Of a stretch of 27,680 nt of DNA, positions 7,220 through 14,792 are shown in pieces. This DNA is from Candidatus Aerophobota bacterium (GTDB lineage: Bacteria; Aerophobota; Aerophobia; Aerophobales; B3-G15): contig JAUWJM010000002.1 in NCBI GenBank assembly GCA_030607715.1, positions 1 through 27,680 on the forward strand, written 5' to 3'. A model generated the notes under the pieces. The model was not told the DNA's origin, did no database searches, and saw nothing but the letters and a program-made list of their open reading frames with translations. Numbering within the stretch: the stretch's first letter is position 1; every line of letters begins with the position of its first letter. Position numbers and translations under genes: made by a program.

Positions 7220-9172
7220 TCACTTAACTATAAGATATTTTCCCTCTTCTCTCAAAGGTTTAAATTCTTTTCCTCCTCCTTCATAGAATTTACCAAAAAA
7301 CTCTACAAATTGTAGACGAGCAGTATGAATAAATCCTGAAAGACAGTTTATGGCCAAATTACCCAGATGACCTAAGATTAAAATAAGAATCATAGCTATA
7401 GGACCTATAAGAGGAATTTCCCAGGCCATTTTAGCAATTGTATTTACCACAGTTGCAATAACACTGGTAGCCAGTCCTAAAGCTAAAAGACGAGAATAAG
7501 AAAGAACATCTCCAAAAAGTGACAAAAGGCCATATAACTCGTAGCCTCCTTTGGCAAATCGGATAAAAAGATTTTTACTTTTTCTCCCTGAAAATAGAAA
7601 AAGAGTAACAGCCCCAAATAAAAGCATCCCTATACCCATATATTGAGGTACTATTCCCAAATTTCTATACCAGGCCAGACCAAAAATAATTACTCCCAGG
7701 ATTAAAATTATCCAGCTAAGATGGTCTAAGATAGCTGATTCTATATCACCTCTCTTTAAATCATCCCAAAATTCGAGAACTATTCCTAAAAGAAGATGAA
7801 CTATGCCTATCCCCAAAGCCACCATAAGGAAAATCATAGGTTCTTGCATGGGATTAAACAAAACAAGTTTTTTCATCGGAGACAGGAAAGAGGGGAGATT
7901 AGAAAATTCAAAACCAAAGAACCCTCCGGTAATTATTCCCACTCCAATAGTAACCAGTCCACTAAAAAAGAGAATAGAAAATAATTTTTTCCCTCCCTCC
8001 CCCACCTGGATTTTTTTAGGGATAATGTAGGCTATCAAAGCCAAAAGAATCCCGTATCCGCCATCAGTTAAGCATAAAGCTAAAAAAAGAGCAAAAAATG
8101 AAGCTAAAAAAGGTGTGGGATCAATCTCAAAATAATGAGGCAATCCATAAAGCTCAGTGATAAACTCAAATGGTTTAAACAACCGTTTATTGGAAAGAGC
8201 AATGGGAACTTTCTTTTCTCCTTTTTCAGGTGATTGAACTTTAATTTCTAAAGGGGAGATGCCTTTTAATCCTTTCTGCAGTATAGGTAAATCATCCTTC
8301 TTAATCCATCCCTTTAAAGCAAAGGTGTAATTACTCAAGCAGGAGTGAGAAGAGGCTTTTTTCTCCTCTAACAGGCTCAAGAAATAATCGTGGGCGGCCA
8401 TTAGTTTAACCTTTTCTTGGTTTATCCTCTTTGCCTCCTCTAAGTTTTTCTTTAGTTCCTTATCTATCTCCAAAGTCCTTATCTTTGTCTTGTTTAACTC
8501 TTCGGAAGGGATATCCACTTCCTTGAGCTGGACCTTTTCCCCTTTTAATTCCTGGAGGATACTCTGCAGTTGAGCTTTATTCTCTTTTAAAAAGAGAATA
8601 AGGAAGTAGGAATTCTTGTTAGACTGGAATATCAACTCTAAATGCATCCCTTCTCTTGGGGTCCTTTTTTGAAAATCTGGCACTACTGAGGAAGGAAATA
8701 CTATTAGCTGATAATTTAGCCATTTCTTTTCTTTTAGTTTTTTTAAGGAAATAGACAGATTTTCCCAGGGTAGAAGAAGCTCATACTTTTCCTGGAGAGC
8801 TTGCTTTTCCTCTTTGAGTTTTTCCATTTTATCTTCTACATCAAGGCACTTTTTATAAACTTCTTCCCATTGGAACTCTTTTGTCCATTTAAGATAATCA
8901 TCCTTTTGCACCAATATTTTATTGGGGAATAAGCCCAGATCAAACTTTTTTTCTTCAAACTGACTAAGGAAATCAATAGCAGAGCCAATTTTTGATAAAT
9001 TTTCCTCAATTTGCTGAGTCTTTATCTCATCTTTCTTAAATACAGAGGGGGTTGAATCTTTATCCATAGGCTCGGGTTGAAAGAGAGCTAATTTTTCCAA
9101 TCGCTTTATTAGCTTTTCCCTTAAATCTATCTCTCCCATAATAAAGACTTTTCTCATTTCAGCAACAGCCAT
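7220..9172 (-). CDS. ntpI: V-type ATP synthase subunit I (subunit a homologue)
   Basis: This is the membrane stator subunit of bacterial/archaeal V/A-type ATP synthases, which forms the ion half-channels against the c ring. The 650 residues begin MAVAEMRKVFIMG, as is usual for the family. The N-terminal half (to about 330) is cytosolic and charged with long coiled coils. The C-terminal half has about seven to eight membrane segments, starting near PTPFLASFFALFLALCLTDGGYGILLA, with GDVLSYSRLLALGLATSVIA and the C-terminal GFIHTARLQFVEFFGKFYEGGGKEF typical of the channel region. It lies one base after the H subunit. The genes usually following it (c ring K, then E, C, F, A, B, D) are absent; an alcohol dehydrogenase follows instead. 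Confidence 0.93.
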   Translation of the reverse strand: MAVAEMRKVFIMGEIDLREKLIKRLEKLALFQPEPMDKDSTPSVFKKDEIKTQQIEENLSKIGSAIDFLSQFEEKKFDLGLFPNKILVQKDDYLKWTKEFQWEEVYKKCLDVEDKMEKLKEEKQALQEKYELLLPWENLSISLKKLKEKKWLNYQLIVFPSSVVPDFQKRTPREGMHLELIFQSNKNSYFLILFLKENKAQLQSILQELKGEKVQLKEVDIPSEELNKTKIRTLEIDKELKKNLEEAKRINQEKVKLMAAHDYFLSLLEEKKASSHSCLSNYTFALKGWIKKDDLPILQKGLKGISPLEIKVQSPEKGEKKVPIALSNKRLFKPFEFITELYGLPHYFEIDPTPFLASFFALFLALCLTDGGYGILLALIAYIIPKKIQVGEGGKKLFSILFFSGLVTIGVGIITGGFFGFEFSNLPSFLSPMKKLVLFNPMQEPMIFLMVALGIGIVHLLLGIVLEFWDDLKRGDIESAILDHLSWIILILGVIIFGLAWYRNLGIVPQYMGIGMLLFGAVTLFLFSGRKSKNLFIRFAKGGYELYGLLSLFGDVLSYSRLLALGLATSVIATVVNTIAKMAWEIPLIGPIAMILILILGHLGNLAINCLSGFIHTARLQFVEFFGKFYEGGGKEFKPLREEGKYLIVK

Positions 9173-9173
9173 T

Positions 9174-9500
9174 TTACCCTCTCCATATCTTTCTTGCTTT
9201 ATTTAAAATAAACTTTACTGCCCGATTCATTCCTTCTGTTTTAACTATTTCCTCTATCCTGTTTTGCTCTTTCTTAAACCCTTCTTTGATTTTTTTGCCT
9301 TCCTCTTCGGCAAGCTTTATTTGCTCCTCTTTTAATCTTTTGCCTTCCTTTTTTGCCTCCTCTTCTGATTTAGCTATGATTTTGTCTGCTTGTGTGTTGG
9401 CTTCCTGGATTATTCTGTTTTTTTCCTTTTTGGCCTCTTTTAGCCTCTGCTGGGCTTTTTCTTCTATTTCTTCTATTTTCTTTAATGCATTTTCAGGCAT
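9174..9500 (-). CDS. V-type ATP synthase subunit H/G (peripheral stalk)
   Basis: This 108-residue protein is almost entirely alpha-helical and charged, a continuous coiled coil ([19 protein letters not shown], then [19 protein letters not shown]), with a short C-terminal [17 protein letters not shown]. Small proteins of this kind precede subunit I in bacterial and archaeal V/A-ATPase operons and pair with subunit E in the peripheral stalk. The coiled-coil sequence alone would be weak evidence; its position one base before ntpI makes the call firm. Its start overlaps the end of the deaminase gene by 19 bases, and GAGAGG precedes the ATG, so it is translationally coupled to that gene. Confidence 0.8.
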   Translation of the reverse strand: MPENALKKIEEIEEKAQQRLKEAKKEKNRIIQEANTQADKIIAKSEEEAKKEGKRLKEEQIKLAEEEGKKIKEGFKKEQNRIEEIVKTEGMNRAVKFILNKARKIWRG

Positions 9501-9955
9501 TTTTCCTCTCCAAGTTTAATTAACTCAATCTTTGCAGAAGCTAACATTTCCCGAGCTAAAGGATCGGGATAATCTCCTTTAAAGAATATCTTTTTTATTC
9601 CAGCATTAATGATCATCTTACTACAGGTAATACAGGGTTGATGAGTGCAGTAAATAACAGAATCTTTAATTCCTATCCTATAAAGAGCAGCTTGAATAAT
9701 AGCGTTTTGTTCAGCATGCAAACCTCGGCAGATCTCCTGGCGCTCACCTGAAGGAATACCCATTTTCTCTCTTAAGCACCCTACCTCTTCACAATGAGGC
9801 AAACCCCTGGGAGCACCATTGTAACCGGTAGCTAAAATCCTTTTTTCTTTTACTATTACAGCTCCTACCTGCCTCCTGAGACAGGTGCTTCGGGTAGCAA
9901 CCATCAGGGCAATTTGCATAAAGTATTCATTCCAGGAAGGTCTTGGTTTACTCAT
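9482..9955 (-). CDS. dCMP deaminase (ComEB-like)
   Basis: This zinc-dependent deaminase converts dCMP to dUMP for dTMP synthesis. It is 157 residues long, begins [21 protein letters not shown], and has [22 protein letters not shown]. The zinc site is H80-A-E82 (LHAEQN) with C108 and C111 (QPCITC); E82 is the proton shuttle. The insert with C55, C60 and C76 (HCEEVGC, EIC) is typical of bacterial dCMP deaminases, where it supports a further structural zinc site. The gene overlaps the end of the preceding gene by eight bases (ATGAGTAA), and the following V-ATPase gene overlaps its end by 19 bases, so the whole block is read as one message. A GGAGGAG ribosome site precedes the ATG. Confidence 0.93.
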   Translation of the reverse strand: MSKPRPSWNEYFMQIALMVATRSTCLRRQVGAVIVKEKRILATGYNGAPRGLPHCEEVGCLREKMGIPSGERQEICRGLHAEQNAIIQAALYRIGIKDSVIYCTHQPCITCSKMIINAGIKKIFFKGDYPDPLAREMLASAKIELIKLGEEKCLKMH

Positions 9956-11045
9956 TTTCTCCTCCCAGTCTTTTTAGAAGTTTTCTCATCTCTTTCTCAA
10001 TTAAAAGAGATAACTCTCGATAGATGTTTAAGTACTCTCCAGCAGGGTCAAGGATATCTTCCCTTTTTCCTGAGATAAACTCGGTTAATAACCATGCTTT
10101 TTCTGTAGCAAAGGGGAATAAATTAATTACTCTCTGGCGGTGTCTTTCCTCCATTGTCAGGATAAGATCGAACTCTTTCACTATTTCAGAGGTAAGAGGG
10201 ATAGCTCTATGAGAAGAGATATCAATTCCCTTCTCTCTCATAACTTTAATAGCAAATTTTGATGGTTTTGAGTTAGCTATAACACCTGTTCCTGCTGATT
10301 TAACCTTTATCTTTTCTTTGGCTTTCCGGGAGAGGATTTTCTTAAAAAAGCCTTCTGCCATAGGACTACGACAGGTATTTCCAGTACAGACAAAAAGAAT
10401 TTTCCCCTCAATTTCTTTTTCTTGCCCCACTTTTATTATCTCCTGGTTAAGTATCCATCCTTCCCTTATTATTCGAAGAGGGGAAAAAGTAACATCTACC
10501 ACTGTGGATGCCTTTCCCAGCAAAGCATCTCCTCCATCTAAAAGAACATCTACCCCCAGGGTTAACTCTGAGGGTAATCTTTTAGGATCAATAATTTCTG
10601 GTTCCTTAGAGAGATTAGCACTGGTAGTTCCCAGGAGAAAATTACCTCTTTGCACTATTTCTCTTGGTATGGGATGGGAAGGAATCCTTATGCCAATTTT
10701 CCCTTCTCTGCTTACCAAGGGTGAGAAAAGAGAAATATTTGCCCTGAACAGTAAGGTTAAAGGTCCAGGCCAGTAGTAATTGATTAATTTTTGAGCCTGA
10801 ATAGGAAAGATCTTCACAAAGGGAAAAAGCTGCTCTTTCTTTGATAAGAAAAGGATGAGAGGCTTTTCCCTGGGTCTTTTTTTAATCTTGTATAATCTGG
10901 ATACAGCTCTTTGATCTTCCGCATTTACCCCCAAACCATATACTGTATCGGTAGGAAAAGCTGCAATTCCTCCCTTTTTAAGTATACTTAAGGCTTGCTC
11001 TATTTCTTTTCCCACTCCAGTAGGATCAAGTCTAATTATTATCAA
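9948..11045 (-). CDS. tsaC: Fusion: threonylcarbamoyl-AMP synthase (Sua5/YrdC/TsaC) + YwlE-like phosphatase
   Basis: Two proteins are joined. The first 200 residues are a Sua5/YrdC domain ([63 protein letters not shown]), which makes L-threonylcarbamoyl-AMP for t6A in tRNA. From about 212 comes a low-molecular-weight phosphatase with P-loop [13 protein letters not shown] and general acid in DPAGEY. The threonine in CTGNTCR is the residue that marks YwlE-type protein-arginine phosphatases; ordinary LMW tyrosine phosphatases usually have isoleucine there. In Bacillus the two are near neighbours as ywlC and ywlE. I chose the TTG at 11045 because AGGAAG lies six bases upstream; the TTG at 11063 would be upstream of that site. 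The start is uncertain by a few codons. Confidence 0.9.
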   Translation of the reverse strand: MIIIRLDPTGVGKEIEQALSILKKGGIAAFPTDTVYGLGVNAEDQRAVSRLYKIKKRPREKPLILFLSKKEQLFPFVKIFPIQAQKLINYYWPGPLTLLFRANISLFSPLVSREGKIGIRIPSHPIPREIVQRGNFLLGTTSANLSKEPEIIDPKRLPSELTLGVDVLLDGGDALLGKASTVVDVTFSPLRIIREGWILNQEIIKVGQEKEIEGKILFVCTGNTCRSPMAEGFFKKILSRKAKEKIKVKSAGTGVIANSKPSKFAIKVMREKGIDISSHRAIPLTSEIVKEFDLILTMEERHRQRVINLFPFATEKAWLLTEFISGKREDILDPAGEYLNIYRELSLLIEKEMRKLLKRLGGENE

Positions 11046-11072
11046 TTTAAACTTCCTGAGCAATCTATTAGA

Positions 11073-12326
11073 CTATTTTCTAATTTGTCCCTGGCCAAGA
11101 ATAATAAATTTATAACTGGTTAGCTCTGCTGCTCCCATAGGCCCCCGAGCATGGAGCTTCTGAGTGCTTATCCCTATTTCTGCTCCCAGTCCAAATTCAC
11201 CCCCATCAGTAAACCTGGTAGAAGCATTTACATAAACTGCTGCTGAGTCAACCTCTGATAAAAATTTTCTTGCCTTATCATAATTTTGAGTAACTATGGC
11301 ATCAGAATGTCCTGAACCGTAATGACCAATATGATAAATTGCCTCTTCTATTCCATCAACCACTTTTACTGAAAGAATTAAATCAAGATACTCGCAAAAC
11401 CAATCCTCTTCAGTTGCTCTTTTTATTCCTTTTACTATACCTTGAGTAAGCTCATCTCCTCTAACTTCTACCCCTGCCTGTTTGAACCTCTCAATCATCT
11501 TAGACAAAAATTGTTTAGCTATTCTTCTATCTACTAAAAGAGTTTCCATGGCATTGCATACTCCTGGTCGCTGCACTTTAGCATTAAAACAAATATCCTC
11601 CGCCATTTTCAAATCAGCCTCTTTATCCACAAAAGTATGACACACACCCTTGTAATGCTTAATCACAGGAATGGTAGAATTCTCAGTAACTGCCCGAATA
11701 AGGCTTTCTCCTCCCCGAGGAATAATTACATCTATATATTCATCTAACTTTAAAAGTTCCTTTACAGCTTCTCGAGAGGTTGTTCTTATCAACTGAATAA
11801 TATCTTGAGGAAGATTTAAATCCTCTAAAGCTTGCCTTAAAATGTCAGTTAACACTACATTAGAGTTAATAGCCTCTGATCCTCCCTTTAGTATGACAGC
11901 GTTGCCTGATTTAAAGCAAAGTCCTGCTGTCTCTACAGTTACATTAGGTCTTGACTCATAGATAACTCCAATCACTCCTAAGGGAACAACAAGTTTTCCA
12001 ATTAAAAGACCATTAGGTCTTCTCCGCAGGTCTTTTACTTCTCCAATGGGATCCTCCAGTTTGGCAATCTCTTCTAAGCTAAAAGATAACTGCTGAATTC
12101 TTTTTTCATTTAAGGTAAGTCTATCTATAAAGGCAGAGGATAATCCCTCAATCTTTGCTTTTTCCACATCCCTTTTGTTTTCTTCTTTTATTTTTTCCCT
12201 ATTTTCCTGAATAAGAGAAGACATTTTTTGCAAGGCCTCATCTTTCTTCTTAGAGGACAAATTAGCCAAAATTTTGCTAACTGATTTAGCTTCTTTAGCC
12301 ATTTGCATTAGCTGTTCTTTAGACAT
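11073..12326 (-). CDS. proA: Glutamate-5-semialdehyde dehydrogenase (gamma-glutamyl phosphate reductase)
   Basis: ProA reduces gamma-glutamyl phosphate to glutamate semialdehyde in proline synthesis, using NADPH. The 417 residues match the family in full: PLGVIGVIYESRPNVTVE, LKGGSEAINSN, VIIPRGGESLI, VPVIKH-like IPVIKHYKGVCH, the catalytic cysteine C257 in VQRPGVCNAMETLLVD, and GLGAEIGISTQKLHARGPMG near the C terminus. AAAGGAG precedes the ATG. It is the first gene of the minus-strand operon and has a sigma70-type promoter 37 bases upstream of the start. The partner proB (glutamate kinase) is not in the window. Confidence 0.96.
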   Translation of the reverse strand: MSKEQLMQMAKEAKSVSKILANLSSKKKDEALQKMSSLIQENREKIKEENKRDVEKAKIEGLSSAFIDRLTLNEKRIQQLSFSLEEIAKLEDPIGEVKDLRRRPNGLLIGKLVVPLGVIGVIYESRPNVTVETAGLCFKSGNAVILKGGSEAINSNVVLTDILRQALEDLNLPQDIIQLIRTTSREAVKELLKLDEYIDVIIPRGGESLIRAVTENSTIPVIKHYKGVCHTFVDKEADLKMAEDICFNAKVQRPGVCNAMETLLVDRRIAKQFLSKMIERFKQAGVEVRGDELTQGIVKGIKRATEEDWFCEYLDLILSVKVVDGIEEAIYHIGHYGSGHSDAIVTQNYDKARKFLSEVDSAAVYVNASTRFTDGGEFGLGAEIGISTQKLHARGPMGAAELTSYKFIILGQGQIRK

Positions 12327-12362
12327 TGCTAATACTCCTTTGCAATTAACTAATTATTTGTA

Positions 12363-12390
12363 ATTTTACCCTTAACAGAACAAAAGTCAA
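12363..12390 (-). promoter_or_regulatory. Promoter of the proA operon
   Basis: On the minus strand, TTGACT (12385-12390) and TAAAAT (12363-12368) are separated by 16 bases, a good sigma70-type match. The -10 box is 37 bases upstream of the proA ATG. Confidence 0.65.
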
Positions 12391-12426
12391 GGAGAGACTT
12401 AGAGGAATATGCGATCTCTTGACTTT
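12383..12426. promoter_or_regulatory. Inverted repeat spanning divergent -35 boxes; possible operator
   Basis: AAAGTCAAG (12383-12391) and CTTGACTTT (12418-12426) are perfect 9-base inverted arms. Each arm contains the -35 box of one of two divergent promoters. The match extends beyond the six bases that two facing -35 boxes would give by chance, so a shared operator is possible; the adjacent RHH-like protein is a natural candidate ligand. Confidence 0.4.
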
Positions 12427-12447
12427 CAGGAATTAATAATATATTAA
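12419..12447 (+). promoter_or_regulatory. Promoter of the first RHH-like gene
   Basis: TTGACT (12419-12424) and TATTAA (12442-12447) are separated by 17 bases and lie 38 bases upstream of the ATG at 12486. This is a reasonable sigma70-type match, diverging from the proA promoter. Confidence 0.5.
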
Positions 12448-12485
12448 TAACAAACAGTAAAATAAATTGAAAAAAGAAACCTAAC

Positions 12486-12683
12486 ATGGGACACATCTCC
12501 GAAAAAAAGGTAACTATCTACCTACCGGCGAATATGCAGAGAAAACTTATCGCTCTGGCTCAAAAAAACAAGCTTAAAAATTTGAGAAGAGGAGTAAGAA
12601 GAGAGGATAAGTTACCCGAGACAATGGGAGCTATACTACGGAAAGCTCTAGAAGATTACTTTGAGAGAAACAGACAAAAGTAA
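12486..12683 (+). CDS. Small ribbon-helix-helix-like DNA-binding protein, copy 1
   Basis: This 65-residue basic protein has a short beta-strand-like start KKVTIYLPANMQ, a helix (RKLIALAQKNKL), a basic loop (RRGVRREDKLPET) and a second helix (GAILRKALEDYFERN). A strand followed by two helices is the plan of CopG/MetJ-type ribbon-helix-helix repressors, though the basic loop between the helices is longer than usual. It is nearly identical to the protein at 13184, with the stretch from NKLKNLRRG through GAILR unchanged. The family name is not known to me; DNA binding is inferred from the fold. It sits between the divergent proA operon and a terminator-like hairpin, and is probably a single-gene transcript. 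The ribosome site is weak (AAAGAAA). Confidence 0.7.
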   Translation: MGHISEKKVTIYLPANMQRKLIALAQKNKLKNLRRGVRREDKLPETMGAILRKALEDYFERNRQK

Positions 12684-12845
12684 AAGTTTATACGTTGAAT
12701 CTTAACCAAAGTAAGCTTAACAAAGTTTGTCTTTCCTCACAATAGAAGCCAATCCTTATTTAGTAACCCTCCTTAAAGATAATCTTGCAGTGGTAAATTC
12801 AGCTAATTATTACAATCTTTCCTGCACATCTTTTAACAAATTTAG

Positions 12846-12881
12846 CCCTTTTAATCCTTATGAGATTAGGGTAGTTTTTTT
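12846..12881 (+). terminator. Terminator candidate after RHH-like copy 1
   Basis: CCC (12846-12848), a three-base bulge and TAATC (12852-12856) pair with GATTA (12864-12868) and GGG (12869-12871) across a seven-base loop. Seven T follow at 12875-12881. It lies 160 bases after the first RHH-like gene, inside the 500-base gap before the second copy; the rest of 12684-12845 shows nothing I recognise. Confidence 0.45.
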
Positions 12882-12933
12882 ATGAAAATCTTTTCTCTTA
12901 AGGGCTTCTGGTATCCAACTTCATAATTTCCCC

Positions 12934-12962
12934 TTGACATAAGTAGATATATATACTATAAT
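12934..12962 (+). promoter_or_regulatory. Perfect-consensus sigma70 promoter for the RHH2-transporter operon
   Basis: TTGACA (12934-12939), a 17-base spacer and TATAAT (12957-12962) match the consensus exactly. The spacer and the 30 bases downstream are almost pure A/T with short palindromic words (ATATATAT, CATATG, AATATT), a plausible binding zone for a repressor. The expected start near 12970 gives a leader of about 210 bases that includes the inverted repeat at 13025-13116. Confidence 0.7.
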
Positions 12963-13024
12963 ATACATATGATAATATAATATTATACTTAACGACAGAA
13001 AAGGGCCAAAATAAAGGTAAATAC

Positions 13025-13116
13025 TCAGTGAACTCCGTGTCATTGCAAGCCGAACAATCTTGGTTTTTGGGATTGCCACGTCGCTATCAATGACAATAGT
13101 ATACGTCCTTCACTGA
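13025..13116. repeat. 92-base imperfect inverted repeat (MITE/hairpin-like)
   Basis: There are three nested pairs: TCAGTGAA (13025-13032) / TTCACTGA (13109-13116), TGTCATTG (13038-13045) / CAATGACA (13088-13095), and CAATC (13055-13059) / GATTG (13071-13075). The words TGTCATTGC, GATTGCCACGTCGCT and CAATGACA resemble a palindromic element dispersed in many bacterial genomes whose arms read TCATTGCGAG...GCAATC. It lies in the untranslated leader of the transporter operon. Confidence 0.65.
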
Positions 13117-13183
13117 ATATTTCCAAATAAAGCAAAAAATGCGGTTATCTTCTTGCAGTTAAATTAAAAAATGAGGGATTGCT

Positions 13184-13408
13184 ATGTCACCTAATATCTC
13201 AGAAAGAAAGGTAACTATTTACCTACCGGCGAATATGCAGAAAAGACTTGTGTCCTTAGCTCAAAGGAACAAACTTAAGAATTTGAGAAGAGGGGTGAGA
13301 AGAGAGGATAAGTTACCCGAGACAATGGGAGCTATACTACGGGAAGCTCTGGAAGATTACTTTAAGAGAAAGGCTGAAGAAAAAACTAAAAAGCTGGAAA
13401 GGAGGTGA
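13184..13408 (+). CDS. Small ribbon-helix-helix-like DNA-binding protein, copy 2
   Basis: This 74-residue paralogue of the protein at 12486 has the same strand (RKVTIYLPANMQ), helix, basic loop (RRGVRREDKLPET) and helix (GAILREALEDYFKR), with a longer lysine-rich tail (AEEKTKKLERR). The DNA for the loop and second helix is almost base-for-base identical to copy 1, including silent positions, so the duplication is recent or the copies are kept alike by gene conversion. It is the first gene after a consensus promoter and precedes the sugar-binding protein gene by 74 bases, so it is probably the local regulator. GAGGGAT precedes the ATG. Its stop codon lies within AAGGAGGTGA, a perfect ribosome-site match with no suitable start codon after it. 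Confidence 0.72.
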   Translation: MSPNISERKVTIYLPANMQKRLVSLAQRNKLKNLRRGVRREDKLPETMGAILREALEDYFKRKAEEKTKKLERR

Positions 13409-13482
13409 AAATATAAGCAGGCTAATAGCTTGAATAATGTTAGTTTTTAAATCTCAAAAATAAAAAAGGAGGTTAAACTAAA

Positions 13483-14778
13483 ATGGTTTCTAAGAAACGT
13501 TTTTTAAAAGGTATGGGATTAACTCTTATTATCATTTTTGCCCTGGGTTTGTGTGTTGGCTTAGGTTCTGCTCAGGAAAAGGTAAAAATTACCTGGAGTG
13601 AGTGGTGGAATGTGGAATGGGGAGAAGAGACTGTGGAGTGGATGTGTTCCTCGTTTGAGAAAAAATTTCCCAATGTGAAAGTAGAAGCTCTTTTTGTTCC
13701 TCATGCCCAATATATGGACAAGCTTTTAACGTTTTGTCAGGCTGGAGAAGCTCCTGATGTGATGGGTATGGAGGTTACCTGGGCAGCAAACTTTGACAAA
13801 CTTGGGGTACTTAAAGATTTAGACCCTCTAATTAGTAAAGCAGATCCAGAATTTACCTCTCATCATAATCCTGCCTGGGATAGTTGGTGGAGAGGTCAGC
13901 TTATAATGACCTACCTGTATACTATGTCCTACGGAGTTCATTATAATGTGCGAATGTTTGAGGAAAAAGGGATAGAGCCGCCAACTAATTGGGAGGGGTT
14001 CAGAGCAGCTTTAAGGAAGTTTCGTGATCCTGAAAAACACCAATGGGGAATAGCACTGCCTCTGGCCATGAAAAGTTCTGCCCACTTTACCTTGTATAAC
14101 TTCTGGACCCGTTTAATTCAAGCTGGAGGGCAAATGACAGACAAAGAAGGATTGGCTGATTTTAACTCCGATGCTGGAATAAGGGCCTTAAAATACTGGG
14201 GAAGTCTGTTAGCTGAGGGTTTGGTTTACCCGGGAACGGTTCCTGGTGCTCTTGCTATAGGGGAAAAGGAAATGATAGAGTTGTTTAGCGCTGAACAGGT
14301 TCCCACACAGGTAACCGGACCTTTCTTAAGAGGACAAGTTATTGAGCGTAATCCTGAACTGGGAGATAATATTGCTCTGACTCCTCCATTCAAAGATGTT
14401 ACCAGTGGATATTTAATTACTGGTAGTGGTATCAGTTTATCCTCACAGTCCGAGCATCCTGAGCTGGCCTGGAAGTTCATTGAACATCTGCTAAGTGATG
14501 AGGTAGCTTTTAAAATGGTCAGAGAAAGGTCTATTTTCTGGGCAAACACCAAGGCGCTTGATTCTCCAACCATCAAAGAAGACCCAGTGCTTCGGTATCT
14601 TCCTCAGATGATAAGTGATCCAGCCTCTCAACCCTGGTCTGTTTTACCTCAACTGGGTGATTTATGCAACTCCTTGATGAAAAATGCACAGGAGTATTTC
14701 CTGGGTGAAAAAGATGCTAAAGTTGCTTTAAATGATGCAGTTGAATATTGGAATAAAGTAATTCGGGAAGCACGATAA
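13483..14778 (+). CDS. ABC transporter extracellular sugar-binding protein (family 1)
   Basis: This 431-residue secreted binding protein opens with a signal peptide (KKR, then a hydrophobic GLTLIIIFALGLCVGLG, with cleavage likely after SA before QEK). There is no proper lipobox, so it is probably periplasmic and free. The mature part matches MalE/UgpB-type proteins: ITWSEWW, SSFEKKFPNVKVE, GEAPDVMGMEV, GVLKDLDPL, SYGVHYNVRMFEEKGIEPPTNWEGFRAAL, GPFLRG, GSGISLSSQSEHPELAWKFIEHL. Many tryptophans suggest a carbohydrate ligand, but which one cannot be told. AAAAAGGAGG precedes the ATG. Two permease genes follow; between them and this gene is a perfect 38-base palindrome that could uncouple their mRNA levels. 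Confidence 0.93.
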   Translation: MVSKKRFLKGMGLTLIIIFALGLCVGLGSAQEKVKITWSEWWNVEWGEETVEWMCSSFEKKFPNVKVEALFVPHAQYMDKLLTFCQAGEAPDVMGMEVTWAANFDKLGVLKDLDPLISKADPEFTSHHNPAWDSWWRGQLIMTYLYTMSYGVHYNVRMFEEKGIEPPTNWEGFRAALRKFRDPEKHQWGIALPLAMKSSAHFTLYNFWTRLIQAGGQMTDKEGLADFNSDAGIRALKYWGSLLAEGLVYPGTVPGALAIGEKEMIELFSAEQVPTQVTGPFLRGQVIERNPELGDNIALTPPFKDVTSGYLITGSGISLSSQSEHPELAWKFIEHLLSDEVAFKMVRERSIFWANTKALDSPTIKEDPVLRYLPQMISDPASQPWSVLPQLGDLCNSLMKNAQEYFLGEKDAKVALNDAVEYWNKVIREAR

Positions 14779-14792
14779 ACTATTTAACTATA

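Noticed and set aside
9286..9519. Plus-strand serine/phenylalanine-rich frame opposite V-ATPase H
   Set aside because: This is the reverse reading of a lysine/glutamate-rich coiled coil, a typical shadow of such genes.
10318..10776. 152-codon plus-strand frame opposite the Sua5-phosphatase fusion
   Set aside because: The minus-strand gene has full catalytic motifs; the plus-strand frame has none.
13025..13116. Possible riboswitch or tRNA-like leader in the transporter operon
   Set aside because: The pairs are nested in one long hairpin resembling a dispersed palindrome; no known riboswitch core or tRNA arms were seen.
14226..14576. 116-codon minus-strand frame opposite the sugar-binding protein
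   Set aside because: Shadow of a well-supported gene, with no recognisable domain.
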